A DNA stretch of 12,194 nt from Gallionellaceae bacterium (GTDB lineage Bacteria > Pseudomonadota > Gammaproteobacteria > Burkholderiales > Gallionellaceae). Made by a program: the position numbers and the translations under genes. The stretch spans positions 21,903-34,096 of the forward strand of contig DMCN01000023.1 in assembly GCA_003445795.1 (NCBI GenBank), read 5' to 3'. Under the pieces are notes generated by a model, which did not search any database, was not told the DNA's origin, and saw only the letters and a list, made by a program, of their open reading frames with translations. Positions 9,333 to 12,194 of this stretch are shown here, in pieces. The number at the start of each line of letters is the position of its first letter. The first letter of the stretch is position 1.

Positions 9333-12031
9333 GCTCGTTCCAGCAATTCTTTCCAGAGTGCCAGCACGACGGTAGTGTCCAGTCTGCCCTGTTCGATGCG
9401 GCAGGCGTTCTGGTTGTTCAGTCGCATCTGGTGCTGGATGCGGCGCAATTCCCGATAGTTCTCGCGGACCTTCTCGCTGGTTTCTGCATCGATCAATCCC
9501 AATTTTGCGGCACTGGCCAGCAGGGCGAGGTTGCCGCTGTTGGCGGTGAGTTCCGGATGTGCAGCGGCATGCGCCAGCACCAGGAATTGCACCATGAACT
9601 CGATGTCCACCATGCCGCCCCTGTCGTGCTTGATGTCGAACAGCGCGGTCTGGTTCGGATGGCCGTCGCGCATCTTCTGGCGCATCTCGAGTACATCCAG
9701 CCTGAGCTTGTCCAGGTCGCGCGGCAGACACAACACCTCGCAGCGGATGCGTTCGAACTGCGCCCCCACAGCCGCATCCCCGGCGCAATAGCGGGCGCGC
9801 GTCAGTGCCTGATGTTCCCACACCCAGGCATGCTGGCGCTGGTATTCGTCGAACGCCTCTATCGAACTCACCAGCAATCCACTCTCGCCGTTGGGGCGCA
9901 GGCGCAGGTCGACCTCGTACAGGCGGCCGGATGAGGTATGGCTGGAGAGCATGGTGTTGATGCGCTGCGCCAGCCGCGCGTAGATCTCGCCCGCTTCCGG
10001 ATGGTCGTCGTCGTAGAGGAACACGATGTCGAGGTCGGAGGCATAGCCGAGCTCCTTGCCGCCCAGCTTGCCGTAGGCGACAACGGCGAACTGCGGTTGT
10101 TCGCGGTGCTTCTTGCGCGCGTCGCGCCAGCACAGGCGCAGGGTGTGGCGCAGGATGAGGTCGGCCAGGTCGCTCAGATGGTCGCTGAGTCTTTCCAGCG
10201 GTAACAGCCCTTGCAGGTCCATCGCCAGCAGGTGGAAGGTCTGCGCCTGCTGGAACTGGCGCAGTGTGTCCATCTCGCGCTCGATGTCGCCGACATGGGC
10301 CTCGAGTTGACTAGCGAGTTGCGCGTCCAGCGCGGTCCAGTTGGGGGCGACATACAGTTCGCGCGTGTCGAGCAACTCGTCGAGCAGGATGGGATGCTGG
10401 GTCAGGAAGTCGCCCGCCCAGGCGCTGGCGGCAAGCAGCCGTACCAGCCGCGGCAGTGCCTGCGGGTATTCGGCGAGGAAGGCGAGATAGGAGGCGCGGC
10501 GGGCGATGGCTTCGAGCAGGACGAGCGTGCGGCGCAGTGCATCGTCGGGACCGGTTGTCTCGGCACAGAGTTCGGCGATGCGGGGCAGCAAGGTGTCTAT
10601 GCGCTGGCGGCTGAGCTCCGGCAATTGGCGGTAGCGGCTGCCGTCGCGGAATTGCAGCAGCATATCGGACAGATTTGCCGCTTCCCGGAAACCCAGCGCG
10701 GCGAGGGCGGAGACGAGTTCATCCGCTGCGGCATCTTCCCGCCACCAGGTACCGTTGCCGTTCTCCTGCTTCACGCCAAAGACGGCATCGAACTGCTGGC
10801 TGACGAAATCGCGCAGTGGTGCCAGCGCGGCGAGCAGTGCGTCGTAGTTGGCATAACCCATTGCCATGGCGACGACGGCCTGTTGTTCCGCTTTCTCCGG
10901 CAGTTCCTGGGTCTGCTGGTCCTCCAGGTATTGCAGGCGGTGTTCGAGGTTGCGCAGGAAGATGTAGCTCTCGTCCAGACGCGCCACGATGTCTTCTTTC
11001 AGCTCGCCGTTGAGAACCAGTTGGCGCAGCACCTGCTGCGTGGGGCGGATGCGCAGCGCGGCTTCGCGGCCGCCGCGTATCAACTGGAACACCTGCGCGA
11101 TGAACTCGATCTCGCGGATCCCGCCGGGGCCGAGCTTGATGTTGTTGTGGCGCTCGCGGCGGGCGACCTCCGCGCGTATCTGTGCATGCAGTTTGCGCAT
11201 GGACTCGAAGGCGCCGAAATCCAGGTATTTGCGGAACACAAAGGGTTGTGCAAGTTTCTCCAGTTCGGCGCTGTACGGGCTGTGCTCGGGCGAAACCACG
11301 CGTGCCTTGATCCAGGCATAGCGTTCCCACTCGCGCCCCTGTGCGACCAGATACTCCTCCAGCGCGGCGAAGCTGGTCACCAGCGGTCCGCTGTCGCCAT
11401 AGGGACGCAGGCGCATGTCGACGCGGAACACATAGCCGTCGGCGGTGAGGTCGTTGATCAGGGCGATGACCTTGCGGCCGAGGCGGCTGAAGAACTCGTG
11501 GTTGGACAAAGTGCGGGGGCCGTCGGTATCGCCATCCTCCGGATAGACGAAGATCAGGTCGATATCGGAAGAGACATTGAGTTCGCCGCCGCCCAGTTTG
11601 CCCATGCCGATCACCAGCAATTCCTGGCGTGCCCCGCTCTCGGCGCCGACGGGTTGTCCGAACTGTTCGACCAAGGTGTTCATGACCATGTTCTGCGCAC
11701 GCCGTACGGAGATCTCGGCGAGGGCGGTCATGCTGCCCATCACTTCGTCCAGGCCGGACAAGCCGTTCAGGTCGCGCGTCAGCACATGTGCCATCACGCG
11801 CTTGCGCAGGTTGCGCAATGCCCGCGCCAACTGTTCCTCATCGGCGGCGGGGATATCATCCGACCAGTCCTGCATGACTTTGCGGTCGCAAGATACGTGA
11901 AGATATGTTCGCAACCAGACCAACAATTCAGGCTCCGCCTCCAGCAGGCGGTCGAGATAGTGGCTGCACTGTCTGGCATGGCGCAGCAGTTCGTCGAAAT
12001 CGCCGGATGAGTGTGGGTTTGCGGTATTCAT
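9329..12031 (-). CDS. glnE: Bifunctional glutamine synthetase adenylyltransferase/adenylyl-removing enzyme
   Basis: GlnE attaches AMP to glutamine synthetase (switching it off) and removes it by phosphorolysis, under control of PII and glutamine. At 900 residues it is slightly shorter than E. coli GlnE (946) but has both halves. The N-terminal deadenylase nucleotidyltransferase site is MGKLGGGELNVSSDIDLIFV with D156 and D158, followed by LGPGGIREIEFIAQ. The C-terminal adenylyltransferase site is YGKLGGKELGYASDLDIVFL with D666 and D668, followed by RGGMVDIEFMVQFL. Start ATG 12031 fits the family N-terminus; the ribosome binding sequence is weak. The gene is alone on this strand here, faces the cyclase gene, and has a TATAAT upstream (12082-12077). 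The long frames on the opposite strand are codon-bias shadows. Confidence 0.98.
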   Translation of the reverse strand: MNTANPHSSGDFDELLRHARQCSHYLDRLLEAEPELLVWLRTYLHVSCDRKVMQDWSDDIPAADEEQLARALRNLRKRVMAHVLTRDLNGLSGLDEVMGSMTALAEISVRRAQNMVMNTLVEQFGQPVGAESGARQELLVIGMGKLGGGELNVSSDIDLIFVYPEDGDTDGPRTLSNHEFFSRLGRKVIALINDLTADGYVFRVDMRLRPYGDSGPLVTSFAALEEYLVAQGREWERYAWIKARVVSPEHSPYSAELEKLAQPFVFRKYLDFGAFESMRKLHAQIRAEVARRERHNNIKLGPGGIREIEFIAQVFQLIRGGREAALRIRPTQQVLRQLVLNGELKEDIVARLDESYIFLRNLEHRLQYLEDQQTQELPEKAEQQAVVAMAMGYANYDALLAALAPLRDFVSQQFDAVFGVKQENGNGTWWREDAAADELVSALAALGFREAANLSDMLLQFRDGSRYRQLPELSRQRIDTLLPRIAELCAETTGPDDALRRTLVLLEAIARRASYLAFLAEYPQALPRLVRLLAASAWAGDFLTQHPILLDELLDTRELYVAPNWTALDAQLASQLEAHVGDIEREMDTLRQFQQAQTFHLLAMDLQGLLPLERLSDHLSDLADLILRHTLRLCWRDARKKHREQPQFAVVAYGKLGGKELGYASDLDIVFLYDDDHPEAGEIYARLAQRINTMLSSHTSSGRLYEVDLRLRPNGESGLLVSSIEAFDEYQRQHAWVWEHQALTRARYCAGDAAVGAQFERIRCEVLCLPRDLDKLRLDVLEMRQKMRDGHPNQTALFDIKHDRGGMVDIEFMVQFLVLAHAAAHPELTANSGNLALLASAAKLGLIDAETSEKVRENYRELRRIQHQMRLNNQNACRIEQGRLDTTVVLALWKELLERA

Positions 12032-12047
12032 GATGATCGCTTCGGGT

Positions 12048-12082
12048 TAAAATGCGGACACTGAGTCACACGCCGCATTATA
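12048..12082. promoter_or_regulatory. 35-bp symmetric element with a -10-like hexamer on each strand
   Basis: TAAAATGCGG (12048-12057) is mirrored by CCGCATTATA (12073-12082), whose reverse complement is TATAATGCGG; nine of ten positions match. In the 15 bases between, TGAGTCA (12062-12068) is itself palindromic and shares exactly the same axis at base 12065. TAAAAT (12048-12053) could serve a rightward promoter and TATAAT (12082-12077) the glnE promoter. The arrangement may be an operator overlapping two face-to-face promoters; this is inference from the sequence alone. Confidence 0.45.
12077..12082 (-). promoter_or_regulatory. Candidate -10 element of glnE
   Basis: TATAAT, a perfect consensus hexamer on the minus strand, lies 45 bases upstream of the glnE start codon. 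No -35 match is seen 16-18 bases further up (sequence there is GC-rich, such as GGGCGT), which would fit an activated or weak promoter. It is embedded in the symmetric element at 12048-12082. Confidence 0.45.
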
Positions 12083-12090
12083 GGTTCTCC

Positions 12091-12147
12091 ATGCCCAGCA
12101 CGCCCCGCTACTTCATGTCCTTTTCTTTGCTGCCGGCACGATGCTGA
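12091..12147 (+). other. Possible 18-codon leader ORF
   Basis: An ATG at 12091 opens a short frame encoding MPSTPRYFMSFSLLPARC, ending at TGA 12145-12147 and overlapping the ATG at 12141 in another frame. It has only a poor ribosome binding sequence (AGG at 12082-12084, 6 bases before the ATG). It may be a chance frame. Confidence 0.15.
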
Positions 12148-12194
12148 AGAATTCGCTCGTATTGGCTTGGCGCGGTCTGGGCCGCATGACCCGC
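12141..12194 (+). CDS. Start of a possible rightward gene, cut by the window edge
   Basis: From ATG 12141 a frame stays open to the last base (18 codons), beginning MLKNSLVLAWRGLGRMTR. The basic, mildly hydrophobic start could precede a membrane segment. In related bacteria I recall a large AsmA/YhdP-like (TIGR02099) gene divergent from glnE, and this could be its start, but 18 residues do not allow identification. No clear ribosome binding sequence precedes it, so the true start could lie elsewhere. Confidence 0.35.
   Translation, partial: MLKNSLVLAWRGLGRMTR

Noticed and set aside
8343..10133. 596-codon open frame on the - strand across the cyclase and glnE ends
   Set aside because: Arg/Gly/His-rich shadow translation with no domain, running across two real genes in other frames.
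10211..12010. 599-codon open frame on the + strand opposite glnE
   Set aside because: Antisense shadow created by GC-rich codon bias: low-complexity composition, no recognisable domain, and fully covered by a confidently identified glnE.

Overview
The window looks like chromosomal core sequence from a Betaproteobacterium, probably of the Nitrosomonadales/Gallionellales type. The basis is GC-rich coding sequence (about 60% by eye), the recA-recX-alaS order, an ilvE / small zinc protein / waaF cluster, and proteobacterial-type GlnE and AlgC. This placement comes from protein flavour and remembered synteny, not from a database search. No mobile elements, CRISPR arrays, tRNA or rRNA genes are visible, and no gap between genes exceeds about 210 bases.

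Region 1 (1-4219, + strand) holds the 3' part of recA, recX (whose conserved N-terminus appears to start inside the recA coding frame), alaS with its own probable promoter and a hairpin-bearing leader, and a small stand-alone Rcp1/CheY-like response regulator. RecA and RecX are the recombinase and its modulator. AlaRS charges tRNA-Ala.

Region 2 (7822 down to 4276, - strand) is a tightly packed probable operon: ilvE, a 64-residue zinc-ribbon protein of the NDUFS6-like family, waaF, and an algC-type phosphomannomutase/phosphoglucomutase. The last two serve lipopolysaccharide and sugar-nucleotide synthesis. IlvE is the branched-chain aminotransferase. It converges on the response regulator across 56 bases with no convincing terminator.

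Region 3 (7823-8030) is a divergent promoter region between ilvE and a membrane adenylate cyclase. It contains a good ilvE promoter, two CAATTG-centred palindromes 43 bp apart, and a 9-bp inverted repeat bracketing that promoter.

Region 4 (8031-12031) has a six-helix class III adenylate cyclase (+), with the layout and active-site spacing of Mycobacterium Rv1625c, facing glnE (-), the bifunctional glutamine synthetase adenylyltransferase/deadenylase. Their stop codons overlap in the four bases TTAA.

Region 5 (12032-12194) is the upstream region of glnE. It contains a 35-bp, almost perfectly symmetric element that places a -10-like hexamer on each strand around a central TGAGTCA, and then the first codons of a probable rightward gene cut by the window edge.

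The genes are ordinary housekeeping genes. The points most worth a second look are regulatory: the symmetric glnE upstream element, the paired palindromes between ilvE and the cyclase, and the alaS leader. I do not see a new multi-gene system here.
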